From: a bacterium
Lineage (GTDB): Bacteria; Bacillota; Bacilli; Lactobacillales; Streptococcaceae
Length of the DNA: 64,000 bases
NCBI GenBank assembly: GCA_905221085.1
Contig: CAJNBT010000005.1
Span: 62,001 to 126,000 of the forward strand
Reading direction: 5' to 3'
Shown piece after piece: positions 21,998-32,108 of the stretch (position 1 is its first letter; each line of letters starts with the position of its first letter). A program made the translations under genes and the position numbers. The notes under the pieces are model-generated. The model had not been told where the DNA came from, made no database searches, and saw only the letters and a program-made list of their open reading frames with translations.

Positions 21998-22860
21998 TTG
22001 CTTAACTTGGCTCCTTTCAAGATTGTTTGCTTAAATGTTGGAATCATGAGGCAGACTGCCAAAATCAAGGCACTGTATAAACGAAGGTAACTTGTATTAA
22101 AGCCAAGCGCGATAACGGCCCATACTAAGAATTGATAAGCGATAGAACCCACAACGATGGCTACAAGACGCTCTGCCAAGCTCAAACTCTTGAAGATAAC
22201 TTCTCCAATAATCAAACTTGCAAGACCTACAACGATAACCCCGATTCCTCGAGATACATCAGCATAACCTTCTTGCTGGGCAATGAGAGCACCTGCAAGA
22301 GCAATCACACCATTTGATAAAACCAAGCCCATAAGCTCCATGCGTCCAGTATGAATACCGAAACTTCTAGCCATATCAGGATTGTCACCTGTAGCAATAT
22401 AGGCTTGTCCGAGTTTGGTATCCAAGAAAAAGAGCGTGAGAGTAATAACAATACTGACAAAGATAAGACCTGTCAAGAGTTGGTTCAAATCTGAATCAAA
22501 AGGCAAGACATCCTGAATTTGCTTGGTTCCAAGCAATCCTAAATTGGCACGTCCCATAATCAAGAGCATGATAGAGTGACAGGAAGTCATCACCAAAATC
22601 CCTGAGAGCAAGGTTGGGATCTTCCCTTTTGTATAAAGAAGTCCTGATACCATACCAGCCAAACAACCTGCTCCAACAGCAATAAGAGTTGCTAAAAAAG
22701 GATTCACACCTTTCGTTATCAAAGTGACAGCAACAGCTCCCCCAAGAGGAAAGGAACCTTCTGTCGTCATATCTGGAAAGTTCAAAATCCTAAATGTCAT
22801 AAAGATTCCCAGACCTAGAATAGCCCAGATAAATCCTTGAGAAATAATAGATAATATCAT
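21994..22860 (-). CDS. trpY: ABC transporter permease (trpY-like)
   Basis: Membrane permease of 288 residues from the ATG at 22860 (MILSIISQGFIWAILG), with about eight hydrophobic segments and the branched-chain amino acid/sugar-permease style sequence FRILNFPDMTTEGSF. An in-frame ATG at 22929 would add 23 residues, but the sequence there is an intrinsic terminator hairpin rather than plausible coding DNA. The ribosome site for 22860 is weak (AAAGG, 11 nt upstream). It translocates the substrate delivered by the upstream binding protein. Confidence 0.85.
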   Translation of the reverse strand: MILSIISQGFIWAILGLGIFMTFRILNFPDMTTEGSFPLGGAVAVTLITKGVNPFLATLIAVGAGCLAGMVSGLLYTKGKIPTLLSGILVMTSCHSIMLLIMGRANLGLLGTKQIQDVLPFDSDLNQLLTGLIFVSIVITLTLFFLDTKLGQAYIATGDNPDMARSFGIHTGRMELMGLVLSNGVIALAGALIAQQEGYADVSRGIGVIVVGLASLIIGEVIFKSLSLAERLVAIVVGSIAYQFLVWAVIALGFNTSYLRLYSALILAVCLMIPTFKQTILKGAKLSK

Positions 22861-22894
22861 CTGTTTCTTAACCTTTTCTATATGCTTTCTATTG

Positions 22895-22928
22895 TAAAAA
22901 ATTGGAGGAGATGTCCCCAACTCCTCCA
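22895..22928 (-). terminator. Intercistronic terminator between trpX and trpY
   Basis: On the minus strand TGGAGGAG (22921-22928), a 10-nt loop, CTCCTCCA (22903-22910), then AATTTTTT. It starts 8 nt after the trpX stop. It probably lowers transporter mRNA relative to the binding protein, a common arrangement for importers. Confidence 0.75.
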
Positions 22929-22935
22929 TTGTAGA

Positions 22936-23931
22936 TTATTCAATCACTTGTCCTGCTTCTTTTAGAACAGATTCAGGAATCGTAATACCTAGCTCTTGTG
23001 CCAATTTTTTATTGATAACTGATTTACCAGTTGAAAAGACATTGACTGGAGTATCAGCTGGTTTTGCACCTTTCAAGACTTGCGCAATCATTTTACCAGT
23101 TGCCACACCAAGGTCATGTTGGTCAACTACAACTGATGCCAAACCACCTATTTCTACCATGGCAGTAGCACTTGGATAAATTGGCTTCTTAGAACTTTGA
23201 TTACTAGAGACAACCGTTGGAAATCCCGATGCAATGGTGTTATCAATTGGAACCCAGATAGCATCGACCTTGCTAGTCATAACGTTAACTGTTGAAGCAA
23301 TTTCATTTGTTGAAGGAACTGCAAATGTTTCTACTGTCAAACCTGCTTTTTCAGCATAAGCCTTAAATTCTTCTACCTGTGTTTTTGAATTGTCTTCGCT
23401 ACTTGAGTAAAGGGCTCCGATTGTTTTCACATTTGGTGTTAGAGCCTTGATGAGTTCAACTTGTTGTTGAGCTGGATTGTGGTCAGATACCCCTGTGATG
23501 TTGCCACCTGGTTTTTTCAAATCTTTAACCAAGTTAGCACCGATTGGGTCTGTAATCGCGGCCATGATAACAGGTAAGTCTTTTGTGGCACTAGCCAATC
23601 CTTGAGCAGCTGGTGTTGCAATACCAACCACAAGGTCATTCCCATTTGCGACCAATTGTTTACTCATTGTCGCAACCTTACTTTGGTCACCTTCTGAGTT
23701 CATAAAATCGATTTTAACTTGATCATCTTTATAGCCTTCTTCTGCAAGTCCATCTCGGATCCCTTTATAAATCAAGTCAAGAGACGGATGGCTCACAAAT
23801 TGAAGGACACCAACTTTGGCAACTTTCTTTTCATTCTTAGCTTCTGGTTTATTCATTGAAGAGTAAATCAAGCTTCCTGCTACTAAGACTGCTAATGCAG
23901 CGATAATTCCAATTAAACTTTTATTTTTCAT
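22936..23931 (-). CDS. trpX: ABC transporter substrate-binding protein (trpX-like)
   Basis: A 331-residue binding protein of the ABC_sub_bind (DUF534) type: VAKVGVLQFVSHPSLD, VGIATPAAQGLA and ITDPIGANLVKDL are typical. The N-terminus has a hydrophobic helix (residues about 5-24) but no cysteine anywhere, so it cannot be lipid-anchored and is probably held by an uncleaved signal anchor. The start at 23931 (MKNKS) has GGGG 7 nt upstream; the ATG at 23961 adds ten hydrophilic residues. A T-box leader and a RUP element lie upstream. Family members bind amino acids; tryptophan is inferred from the leader. Confidence 0.85.
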   Translation of the reverse strand: MKNKSLIGIIAALAVLVAGSLIYSSMNKPEAKNEKKVAKVGVLQFVSHPSLDLIYKGIRDGLAEEGYKDDQVKIDFMNSEGDQSKVATMSKQLVANGNDLVVGIATPAAQGLASATKDLPVIMAAITDPIGANLVKDLKKPGGNITGVSDHNPAQQQVELIKALTPNVKTIGALYSSSEDNSKTQVEEFKAYAEKAGLTVETFAVPSTNEIASTVNVMTSKVDAIWVPIDNTIASGFPTVVSSNQSSKKPIYPSATAMVEIGGLASVVVDQHDLGVATGKMIAQVLKGAKPADTPVNVFSTGKSVINKKLAQELGITIPESVLKEAGQVIE

Positions 23932-23975
23932 TCTATTTCCCCTTTTTATTTCCTTTAACATACTTCACTTATCTA

Positions 23976-24079
23976 ATACTCTTCGAAAATCTCTTCAAAC
24001 CACGTCAGCTTCACCTTGCCGTACTCAAGTACAGCCTGCGGCTAGCTTCCTAGTTTGTACTTTGATTTTCATTGAGTAT
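23976..24079. repeat. RUP element (copy 1)
   Basis: A 104-bp element bounded by ATACTCTTCGAAAATC and GATTTTCATTGAGTAT, imperfect terminal inverted repeats flanked by TA. The interior (CTTCACCTTGCCGTACTCAAG) is shared, inverted, with the second copy at 63289-63380. These ends match the pneumococcal RUP, a non-autonomous element thought to be mobilised by an IS630-type transposase. It sits in the trp leader between the T-box terminator and trpX. Confidence 0.85.
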
Positions 24080-24109
24080 AAACAAGCAACGCCATCGTTT
24101 TCTTTCCAT
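24050..24109 (-). other. Short ORF with strong ribosome site, ending in the RUP
   Basis: GGAGG lies 5 nt upstream of an ATG at 24109, directly after the T-box terminator. The frame reads MERKRWRCLFILNENQSTN and stops inside the RUP. It may be the 5' stub of a coding sequence interrupted by the RUP, or a leader peptide. A real product is unproven. Confidence 0.35.
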
Positions 24110-24122
24110 ATAAACCTCCAAT

Positions 24123-24366
24123 AAAAAAGTCCTCACACAAAAAACTTGTGTGAGGACGTCGATGCGCGGTACCACCTCAATTATAGGGAATTTCCCTATC
24201 GCTCTGTCTCGCAATCACGAGATGCACTGTAAGGTGTGCTCACCGAATTTTTATGATTTCAAATTCTAAATAACATCCAGCCCAATTTTCATCATCACCA
24301 CTTATCTGTTTTCAGCTACCACAGACTCTCTAAAAAGTTTGTATGATTACTTTTCCGAATGTTTAA
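24123..24366 (-). promoter_or_regulatory. T-box riboswitch (trpXYZ leader)
   Basis: The minus strand holds the T-box sequence GAGGTGGTACCGCG (24165-24178). Its GAGG can pair with CCTC at 24151-24154, forming the antiterminator. That CCTC also lies in the 5' arm of a perfect 12-bp terminator stem (24146-24157 with 24129-24140) followed by six U. The two folds exclude each other, as in T-boxes that read uncharged tRNA. The stem I region occupies about 24250-24340. I could not assign the specifier codon; several UGG triplets occur. Tryptophan is expected from known streptococcal trpXYZ leaders. Confidence 0.88.
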
Positions 24367-24394
24367 ATTATATCATTTTTCAATTACTTGTCAA
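24367..24394 (-). promoter_or_regulatory. Promoter of the T-box/trpXYZ transcript
   Basis: Perfect TTGACA (24389-24394), 16 bp, perfect TATAAT (24367-24372) with TGA in front. One of the strongest promoters in the window, in keeping with control by transcript attenuation instead of weak initiation. Confidence 0.8.
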
Positions 24395-24423
24395 GACTCT
24401 TTGAGTATTTTTTTGAAATATTC

Positions 24424-24454
24424 AAAAACTTCCCCTATAGAAATGAGGAAGTTT
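24424..24454 (-). terminator. ppc terminator
   Basis: The minus strand reads AAACTTCCTC, a loop of about 9 nt, GGGGAAGTTT, then further T. It lies 9 nt after the ppc stop and insulates ppc from the trp promoter. Confidence 0.75.
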
Positions 24455-24462
24455 GATAGGTA

Positions 24463-27159
24463 TCAGCCTGAATTACGCAATCCTGTTGCAATTCCGTTGA
24501 TGGTTGTATGGATTAATTTTTCTTGATCGCTTGATAATTCTCCTCGGCGTTGACGTTTAATCAACTCCAACTGGATATAGTTGAGGATATTAAAGTAAGG
24601 CATACGGTAATCCAAACTTGCTTTTAGATATGGATTTTCAGCCAAGAGTTCATCGTAACCTTCGATAGCCAAGATAACTTCCTTGGTGACTTGCCATTCA
24701 TTTAGAATAGTCTCATAGATTGCTTTTACTTGATCATCTTCACAAAGTTTGGCATATTCAAAAGCAATATTCATATTTGATTTTGACAAGACCATATCAA
24801 CATTTGAAAGAAGTGATTGGAAGAAAGGCCAATTTTGGTACATATCTCGTAGAATAGCGATATTTTCTGGATTCTTATCGATAAATTCTTTGAAGCTTGA
24901 ACCAACTCCATACCAGCCAGGGAACATCACACGACTTTGCGACCATGAGAAGACCCATGGAATGGCACGCAAACCACCGATTTCTGTAATGGTCTTACGA
25001 GCGGCTGGACGTGAACCGATATTAAAGCTTGAAATAGCCTTAATTGGACTTGACTCAAAGAAATAATCATAGAAATGGTCATTACCAAAAACCAAATCAC
25101 GGTAGATATCATAACTACGGTCCACTACTTGGTCCATAATGGCTTCATAACGATTTGATGTATTGGTATCGCTCTTCTTCTGCGTAATCATACGGTTAAT
25201 GGCTGCAGATACTAACATTTCAAGGTTATAGTAGGCTGCGTCTTTGTTACCGTATTTATTCCCAATTACTTCACCCTGCTCCGTCAAACGGATACGATCC
25301 TTGATAGACTTGAGCGGTTGAGATGTGATGGCTTCATAGGTTGGTCCACCACCACGACCGACAGTCCCACCACGGCCATGGAAGAAGGTAACCTTAACGC
25401 CAAATTCATCTCCAATAGCAGTCAATTGTTGTTGAGCCTTGTAGAGGGTCCAACATGATGATAGGTAGCCACCATCTTTATTACTATCAGAGTAACCAAG
25501 CATGATTTCTTGGTAGTTATTACGTGAAGCAATCCATTTCTTAGCAAGAGGAAGAGAAAGGTATTCTCTCATAGTTTCTTCTGAGTGGTCCAAGTCCTCA
25601 ATTGTTTCAAAGAGAGGAACGATTTGGACACGAGCTCTTTCTTTATCAACTAACCCTACTTCTTTTAGCAAGATAGCCAATTCCAGCATGTCTGATACGC
25701 TGGTTGCATGTGAAATAATGGTTTGACGAATAACATCATCACCCAACTTATCTTTCAACTTACGAGCAGCTTTAAAGATGGTCAATTCTTTTTCAAGTAA
25801 CTCTGATTTTTCAACATGAGTGGCAGAAAGAATACGTGGATCTTCTTCTAATTCTTTCAAAAGAAGCTGGCATTTTTCTTCTTCACTTAGTTCACTGTAA
25901 TGAGAATGAATTCCTGCTGATTTTAAGAGTTCTGCTACACAGGCCTCATGAACACTAGAATCTTGACGCATGTCAATAGATGCCAAATAGAAACCAAAAA
26001 TTTCAACTGCCTGAATCAACTCAACAAAATCACCAGAAATCAGTGCTTCACCCTTATTTTCCAAGAGGGAATCACGAATAGTAATTAAATCCTTATAAAA
26101 ATCATTAGCTGTTTCATAGCGAGCTCCAACTTCCTTATCCTCAATCAGATAGTTTTTTGTTGCTTGGATTTTTGATTGAATATCAAACAAGGCACGGCGG
26201 TAAAGCTCTTTTTCACGATAAATCGAGTTATCCTTGGATTGGCGAGCCATTTCTCTGACTTGCTTACTCACATTGACAATACTGGTTGAGAGGGAGAATT
26301 CACGATAGAGCTGGTAAATCTTTTCATCATAGTAGTTCATGATGACTTCACACTGAGTCATAGCAGATTGTTTCAAGGTATCTGCTGTAACAAAAGGATT
26401 CCCATCACGGTCTCCACCAATCCACATGCCCATGGTAATTGGTTTAGGATGTTTCAACTCCAAGCCATGTTTTTTAGCCAGGCGCTTGTACTCAGCAGTC
26501 AAATGAGGAACAGCTTTCAGGAATGAACTATTGTAGTATTCCATAACATTCGTGATTTCATTAGTAACTTTCAATTTCTTTTCACGAATCATATCTGTTT
26601 GCATGATAATCTCGATGTAACGACGGAGATCATTATGCCATTTTTCCTTATTAATCAAGCCTAGCTTCACATCACGATACTTACGCAAGAGGGTATGGAT
26701 ATGATTTGTCAAATCCAACATACTCTTACGTTGTACTTGTGTTGGATGGGCAGTCAAAACTGGAACAACATTCAAATGTTCTAAAATTTCAACCGCATTT
26801 TCTTTTTCTGCAACCATTTTAATCGTTGCTGACAATTTACCAAGATAATCTTGATCGATATTATTTTGGTGGTTGATTTCATAAGCTAAATCCACATCTT
26901 CTGAAATATTAATCAAGAGGGGCAAGATAGAGAAATAGCGTGAAATATAAGCCATTTCATCATTTGTCAGGCTAGTAACCAATTGGTTCAAGCCTTGATA
27001 ATCTTCTTGAGTTGATAATTCCTTCAACTGCATGATTTTTTCAAAAGTTTCTGGAGCAAGCATATTTTTAGTGATATCTTCTAACAATTCTGTTAAAATC
27101 AATACTTCTTCTTGCACGACAGCTTTATTACTATAGTTTTCTAATTTTTGAAGAGACAT
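24463..27159 (-). CDS. ppc: Phosphoenolpyruvate carboxylase
   Basis: Carboxylates phosphoenolpyruvate to oxaloacetate, feeding aspartate and glutamate synthesis in organisms without a full TCA cycle. The 898-residue protein has the catalytic His in [13 protein letters not shown], the glycine-rich [26 protein letters not shown], and the invariant C-terminal ending TGLRNSG, so it is complete. The start at 27159 ([10 protein letters not shown]) has AAAGGA 6 nt upstream; an ATG two codons earlier lacks spacing. It begins 25 nt after ftsW and is probably in its transcript. Confidence 0.97.
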   Translation of the reverse strand: MSLQKLENYSNKAVVQEEVLILTELLEDITKNMLAPETFEKIMQLKELSTQEDYQGLNQLVTSLTNDEMAYISRYFSILPLLINISEDVDLAYEINHQNNIDQDYLGKLSATIKMVAEKENAVEILEHLNVVPVLTAHPTQVQRKSMLDLTNHIHTLLRKYRDVKLGLINKEKWHNDLRRYIEIIMQTDMIREKKLKVTNEITNVMEYYNSSFLKAVPHLTAEYKRLAKKHGLELKHPKPITMGMWIGGDRDGNPFVTADTLKQSAMTQCEVIMNYYDEKIYQLYREFSLSTSIVNVSKQVREMARQSKDNSIYREKELYRRALFDIQSKIQATKNYLIEDKEVGARYETANDFYKDLITIRDSLLENKGEALISGDFVELIQAVEIFGFYLASIDMRQDSSVHEACVAELLKSAGIHSHYSELSEEEKCQLLLKELEEDPRILSATHVEKSELLEKELTIFKAARKLKDKLGDDVIRQTIISHATSVSDMLELAILLKEVGLVDKERARVQIVPLFETIEDLDHSEETMREYLSLPLAKKWIASRNNYQEIMLGYSDSNKDGGYLSSCWTLYKAQQQLTAIGDEFGVKVTFFHGRGGTVGRGGGPTYEAITSQPLKSIKDRIRLTEQGEVIGNKYGNKDAAYYNLEMLVSAAINRMITQKKSDTNTSNRYEAIMDQVVDRSYDIYRDLVFGNDHFYDYFFESSPIKAISSFNIGSRPAARKTITEIGGLRAIPWVFSWSQSRVMFPGWYGVGSSFKEFIDKNPENIAILRDMYQNWPFFQSLLSNVDMVLSKSNMNIAFEYAKLCEDDQVKAIYETILNEWQVTKEVILAIEGYDELLAENPYLKASLDYRMPYFNILNYIQLELIKRQRRGELSSDQEKLIHTTINGIATGLRNSG

Positions 27160-27183
27160 AGGCAATCCTTTCTACTCTCAGCT

Positions 27184-28407
27184 CTACATATAGTTTGATG
27201 AGTGAGCTTCTAACTCCTCATACAATTTGGCACGTTTTTCACTTGCATCAATATTTAAGACAAAGGCGATGGCTACAGATAAGACTAGGAGACTGTTTCC
27301 TCCTTGCGATAAGAAGGGGAAGGTAACTCCTGTTGAAGGAATAATACCAGAAATTCCACCGATATTAACAAAGACCTGTACCAACATCATCCCCCCAACT
27401 CCAATCGCCATCATGGAATTAAAGGGATTCTTAGCACGAATTCCTACTAGGATAATTCGCAAAATGAGGAAAAAGACAAGTGCTAAAATCAAGCTGGCAC
27501 CCACAAATCCAAACTCTTCAATGACAATTGAAAATACAAAGTCTGTATGGGCTTCTGGTAAATAGCCACGTTTTTCAATTGAATTTCCTAAACCTAGACC
27601 AAACCATCCACCATTGACCATGGCAAAGTAGGAATTTGCAAGTTGGTGGCCTGCTCCTGCCAAATCAGCAAAGGGATTAAAGTAGGCACTGAAACGCTTG
27701 GCCACATATCCAAATACTGGAACTTTTAAAAACTTATCAACCCCTATCATATCAATAGCTGTTAAGGAAAGGGCAGAAACTCCAAACAAAAGACCAATAA
27801 AGGCTACAAACCAGCGATGAGCAATCCCACTAACTGTGTACATAATCAAGGCAACCAAAGCTAGGATAGTAGCATTCCCCAAATCTGGGAAAATAGCCAA
27901 ACTTCCTATCATAATCAAGAGGACAAAACGCCAATCATTAAAAGCACGAGGAAGCCATTGATTTTGAGTTAAAACTTGGAAATCATAAACAGCGATTTCA
28001 TCCTGTTGTTTTGAAAAACGTTGGGCCAAGTACCAGACGATAATAATCTTCAAATACTCAGCTGGCTGAATGGTCAAAGGTCCTACTGATATCCAACCAT
28101 AGGCTCCATTGACCGGCGTACCAATTAAGCGAGCCAGAGCCAATAGAATTAGCTCAACAAACATAACAATAAATAAAAGTCGTTCTTTTCTTAAAAAATT
28201 CAGTTTTAGCTTATATATCAAGGCAATCAATATTAAACTAAAGCCCCAAAACATTCCCTGACTTCGAACTAATTGCAGGGCACTTTTACCTTCTTCGATA
28301 AGAATGGCACTGGTTGTAGAATAGACAACAATTAAGCCCAAAATAGATAAAAGCAAATAAGGAACTAAGATAGAATAGTTTAATAGGTGCCTCTTACTAA
28401 TCTTCAT
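27184..28407 (-). CDS. ftsW: Septal peptidoglycan polymerase FtsW
   Basis: SEDS-family integral membrane glycosyltransferase that builds septal peptidoglycan with its partner class B PBP. The 407-residue protein has about ten hydrophobic segments and the signature [11 protein letters not shown] near the C-terminus, with the periplasmic-loop region [25 protein letters not shown] visible in parts. A GGTGAT site precedes the ATG. It is upstream of ppc and is expressed from its own extended -10 promoter. Confidence 0.95.
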   Translation of the reverse strand: [407 protein letters not shown]

Positions 28408-28477
28408 AGTATCACCAATCTAATGAGAACAAAAGAAATTATTCCCAAATTCCGTTTATTTTCTAGTTTTGATTGCT

Positions 28478-28483
28478 ATTATA
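28478..28483 (-). promoter_or_regulatory. ftsW promoter -10 (extended)
   Basis: The minus strand reads TGGTATAAT, about 70 nt upstream of the ftsW start. No clear -35. Confidence 0.55.
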
Positions 28484-28537
28484 CCATTTTTTCCGAAAGA
28501 AAAAAACTCTTACCCTTAAGATAGAAGATTTTCTCAT

Positions 28538-28562
28538 AAGAAAAAGAGCACTTGGCCCTTTT
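28538..28562 (-). terminator. prsA terminator
   Basis: The minus strand reads AAAAGGGC, loop CAAGT, GCTCTTTT followed by more T. It begins about 6 nt after the prsA stop codon. Confidence 0.78.
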
Positions 28563-28567
28563 CTGTT

Positions 28568-29506
28568 TTATTCTTTTGAAGAACTGCTTGAGCTTGAATC
28601 TCCACCACCGATATATTGAGTGAAAATATTTTGGAAGGCTTGATCTTTAACCTTGATGTTGGCTGCCTGCAATTCTTTTCCGATAATACTTTGAACAAAT
28701 GATGCATCATTTTGTTTTTGAGTTAAGATAACAGTTTTTAATTTTTCTTTGTAGTCATCAATATTAGATGATTTTTCTGTTTTCTTAGTGAGTTTTACAA
28801 TGTAATATTGGCTGCTGTATGCTTGTGTTCCAGTAACACTAATCACATCAGAAATACCGTTTACATCTAAAGCGAAAGCTGCTTTTTTAACTTGTTCTGG
28901 TACTTCTGTTGAAGCAGAATCAAAGGTGATTTCTCCACCATTCGCTTTAGTTTTCTCATCAGTTGAGTTATCTTTAGCTAATTGAGCAAAGTCTGCATCA
29001 CTAGCTTTTGCTTTTTCAAGAATTTCTTTGGCCTTGTCTTCATTGTCCAAACGGATAATTTGAGCCGTTACATCTGGAGTGTATTCATCAAAGGCTTTCT
29101 TATAAGCATCATCTGTCAATTCAGCTTCTGCTGCCTTCTTAACTGCCAACTCAACTAATTTACTTGTACGAATTTGAGCTTTACGTGTTTCAAGGGTCAT
29201 TCCTGCTTGCGACAAGACACGTTGATAGTTGTCACCATATTGTTTCTCTTCTTCGGCAATAGTGTCATTGACTTCTTTGTCATCCACTTCTGAGCCATAT
29301 TGTTTCTCAAATACTTTTTGGATAGTCAAGTTCAACAACACTTGTTGAGCTGAAGGATTGCTCTTCACTTGCTCATAAAACTGATGTTCAGTGATAACAT
29401 CTCCTTTCATGCTGATAAGGTCTGCCCCTTCTGAACCTTTCGAACAAGCTGCTAAAGTTGCTACTGATAATAGTGTAATGGCACCTGCCAATAGTTTTTT
29501 CTTCAT
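28568..29506 (-). CDS. prsA: Foldase lipoprotein PrsA (parvulin-type PPIase)
   Basis: Extracytoplasmic chaperone that helps exported proteins fold. The signal peptide MKKKLLAGAITLLSVATLAAC ends in a lipobox (LAAC), so Cys21 is the predicted lipidated residue. Residues about 145-240 form a parvulin-like rotamase domain (TAQIIRLDNEDKAKEILEKAK, GGEITFDS); helical chaperone regions flank it. The tail is a serine run (GGGDSSSSSSSKE). It follows the O-methyltransferase gene by 66 bp and ends at its own terminator. Confidence 0.95.
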   Translation of the reverse strand: MKKKLLAGAITLLSVATLAACSKGSEGADLISMKGDVITEHQFYEQVKSNPSAQQVLLNLTIQKVFEKQYGSEVDDKEVNDTIAEEEKQYGDNYQRVLSQAGMTLETRKAQIRTSKLVELAVKKAAEAELTDDAYKKAFDEYTPDVTAQIIRLDNEDKAKEILEKAKASDADFAQLAKDNSTDEKTKANGGEITFDSASTEVPEQVKKAAFALDVNGISDVISVTGTQAYSSQYYIVKLTKKTEKSSNIDDYKEKLKTVILTQKQNDASFVQSIIGKELQAANIKVKDQAFQNIFTQYIGGGDSSSSSSSKE

Positions 29507-29572
29507 GTCTACTCCTTTGAGATAAGTGTTACCCTATCTATTTTACTATATTTTCTTAAATTTTTCTGAAAA

Positions 29573-30286
29573 TCATTCGCTTTCAGGCAGTTGAACATCT
29601 GCTACATTTTTACGAAGCATGAGAATACCGTCCCCCAGAGGTACTAATGTTGCTGTGAGTCCTGGATTATCTAAGGTTGCATCAAATAGTCTTTGAAGTC
29701 CTCTGTAAATGGTTCGCTGGCCTCGACGGACTTCCATAATATCCTTGGCAACATCACCACCTTGGAAAATATCATCCAAGACAACCACACCTCCAACTTC
29801 CAAGTGTTTGAGGATTTCTGGCAGAAAGACAATGTATTTAGACTTGGCAGAATCCATAAAGACAAAATCATAAGACTCTGTCAAGGTAGATAAGACATCT
29901 ACCGCATCTCCCTCTAGGAGTGTGATTTGCTTGCGACTGTCAAACTGGGCAAAATTTTCCTTAGCAAAACCAATCATTTCTGGATTGCGGTCAATGGTTG
30001 TAATTTTGGCATCTGGCGCATGTTCTGCCATCAAGAGAGCTGAAAAACCGATAGCCGTCCCAATTTCCAGAATGTTTTTAGGCTGAATAGTTTCCATGAG
30101 AAAACGGAAATAAGCAACCGTTTCATGGGGAATAATGGGAATATTTTCCTTGCGAGCAAAGTCTTCCAATTCTTTCAAAGAACCTGTGACTTGCTTTTGG
30201 CGCTGGCGCATCAAGTTCACAATTTCTTCTTTGACAACAGGACGACGCATGTTATGGTTGGCATTCTTACTATACGATTCAACCAT
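29573..30286 (-). CDS. O-methyltransferase, SAM-dependent
   Basis: A 237-residue class I methyltransferase of the catechol/caffeoyl-CoA O-methyltransferase type: SAM motif ILEIGTAIGFSALLMA, acidic loop TIDRNPEM, FVFMDSAKSKY and VVLDDIFQGG (metal-binding aspartates). Some bacterial relatives (TrmR/YrrM) methylate the wobble base of tRNA, which is a reasonable candidate function here. The start at 30286 (MVESYSK) lies 1 nt after the pepF stop; the ORF extends further upstream inside pepF, but the family N-terminus matches 30286. Confidence 0.85.
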   Translation of the reverse strand: MVESYSKNANHNMRRPVVKEEIVNLMRQRQKQVTGSLKELEDFARKENIPIIPHETVAYFRFLMETIQPKNILEIGTAIGFSALLMAEHAPDAKITTIDRNPEMIGFAKENFAQFDSRKQITLLEGDAVDVLSTLTESYDFVFMDSAKSKYIVFLPEILKHLEVGGVVVLDDIFQGGDVAKDIMEVRRGQRTIYRGLQRLFDATLDNPGLTATLVPLGDGILMLRKNVADVQLPESE

Positions 30287-30287
30287 C

Positions 30288-32090
30288 TTATGCCAATCCC
30301 AATTTTTCAACAAGGGCTTCAAACTCATTCAAACGACGTTCAAAGACTGCAAAGGCATCGTTGAGATAGTCTTCCTTCTCCATATCAACACCAGCTTTTC
30401 TCATGACATTAAGTGGATAGTCAGATTTACCTGCCTTGAGGTAGTCGATATAGCGGTCACGGTCTTCTTGACTACCATGGACAATTTTTTCAGCCAGGGC
30501 TGAAGCTGCTGCAAAGCCTGTTGAATATTGATATACATAGTAGTTATAGTAGAAGTGTGGAATGCGAGCCCACTCGTATTGGATTTCAGGATTGTCTTCC
30601 TTACTCAAACCATAATACTCTTGGTTCAAGTCTGCGTAGAGTTTATTTAGGAAATCGCTTGTCAAGACTTCACCATTTTGATCCGCTTGGTGAATAGCGT
30701 GTTCAAACTCAGCAAATTGAGTTTGGCGGAAAACTGTTCCACGGAAACCGTCTAGGAAGTTATTGAGAATAGCAAAGCGCGTTGCATCATCTTCCACTTC
30801 TTCCAATAATTTCTCCGTCAAGATATTTTCATTGGTAGTTGATGCAATCTCAGCTAAGAAGATAGAATAATCTCCGTAAACATAAGGCTGAGTTTCACGA
30901 GTATAGCTTGAATGCATACTGTGACCTGTTTCATGAACAAGAGTAAAGAGATTGTCTAGATTGTCCTGCCAGTTAAGAAGCATAAAGGCATTTGTATCGT
31001 AAGAACCACCAGAGTAAGCCCCTGAACGCTTGCCTTGATTTTCATAAACATCAATCCAACGCTCACTGAAGGCACGTTTAACACGGCTCAAGTAATCCTC
31101 ACCCAAGACTGACAAGGCTTCTTCTGCCTTTTTCAAGGCTTCTTGGTAGGTAAAACTGTATTCAACAGATGAAAGTGGTGTATAGACATCGTACATTTTG
31201 AGGTCTGAAATTCCCAAGATTTTTGAACGAAGTTCAAGGTAACGATGCAAGAGTGGCAAATGCTTGCGAACTGCTGCTACCAAATTGTCATAAACACTCT
31301 CTGGAACAAAATTGGCTGCTAGGGCTGCATGACGAGCGCTCTTGTAGTTGCGAACTTTGGCACGGTAGTTTTGCACCTTAACATTGGTTTGCAAGGTTTT
31401 GGCATAGGTGTGTTGGAATTGTTCATAAGTCGCATAAAGTGCTTGATAAGCACCACGACGCACCTCACGATTTTTAGACTCCATCAAACGTGTGTAAGTC
31501 CCATGAGAGAGCTGAACTTCCTTACCATCATCGTCGAGGACATAAGGGAACACAATATCCGCATTGTCCAAGATAGCGAAAGTTTCACTTGCCGAACCAA
31601 AGATTTCTCCAGCGCCAGCCAATAATTCTTCTTCGCGTTGTGAAAGAACGTGTTCCTTGCCTTGCAAAAGCTTGTCAAAATAGTGTTGATAAACCTGCAA
31701 TTTTGGCTGAGCTTCTAAAAAGTCAGCATACTGCTTTTCACTGATTTCCATAAATTCAGGTTCATAGAATGAAAAGGCTTGGTCTAGCTGGCTATAGAGA
31801 GTCATAGCCTTGGCATAGTACTCTTGGTACTTGGCTTTACGTGTGTCCTGGTCATTTTTCATATGAGCATAAACGTAAAGCTTCTCCATCTGGCGTTCCA
31901 TTTCAAGAGAAAATTCAGTGATTTCGAGTAGGCTATCCGCACTATCTAGGAGATGGCCTTCATACTGGGCTACTGTCTCCAATTGTTCTGTTAAATCTTT
32001 TAAGGCTTCTTCCCAAGCCTGGTCAGTTGGGTAGATCGTTGATAGATCCCATGTATCTTTTTCATTTATTTCATTTCTTTGTAATACCAT
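30288..32090 (-). CDS. pepF: Oligoendopeptidase F
   Basis: Cytoplasmic zinc metallopeptidase of family M3 that cleaves peptides of about 7-17 residues. The 600-residue protein carries the active-site HETGHSMHS, with a third ligand expected downstream near EIAST. It lies 19 nt after coiA and directly before the O-methyltransferase and prsA, the same coiA-pepF-omt-prsA order I recall in pneumococci. Because coiA has a SigX promoter, some pepF transcription may rise during competence. Confidence 0.96.
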   Translation of the reverse strand: MVLQRNEINEKDTWDLSTIYPTDQAWEEALKDLTEQLETVAQYEGHLLDSADSLLEITEFSLEMERQMEKLYVYAHMKNDQDTRKAKYQEYYAKAMTLYSQLDQAFSFYEPEFMEISEKQYADFLEAQPKLQVYQHYFDKLLQGKEHVLSQREEELLAGAGEIFGSASETFAILDNADIVFPYVLDDDGKEVQLSHGTYTRLMESKNREVRRGAYQALYATYEQFQHTYAKTLQTNVKVQNYRAKVRNYKSARHAALAANFVPESVYDNLVAAVRKHLPLLHRYLELRSKILGISDLKMYDVYTPLSSVEYSFTYQEALKKAEEALSVLGEDYLSRVKRAFSERWIDVYENQGKRSGAYSGGSYDTNAFMLLNWQDNLDNLFTLVHETGHSMHSSYTRETQPYVYGDYSIFLAEIASTTNENILTEKLLEEVEDDATRFAILNNFLDGFRGTVFRQTQFAEFEHAIHQADQNGEVLTSDFLNKLYADLNQEYYGLSKEDNPEIQYEWARIPHFYYNYYVYQYSTGFAAASALAEKIVHGSQEDRDRYIDYLKAGKSDYPLNVMRKAGVDMEKEDYLNDAFAVFERRLNEFEALVEKLGLA

Positions 32091-32108
32091 TAGATTCCTC
32101 CATCCTTT

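Noticed and set aside
22861..22929. N-terminal 23-residue extension of trpY
   Set aside because: The bases form a terminator hairpin with a U tract, have no ribosome site, and the family N-terminus is at 22860.
28485..28515. Possible chromosome dimer-resolution (dif-type) site
   Set aside because: TTTTTTCCGAAAG recalls the left half of the streptococcal site as I remember it, but no matching right half follows and no xerS is adjacent.
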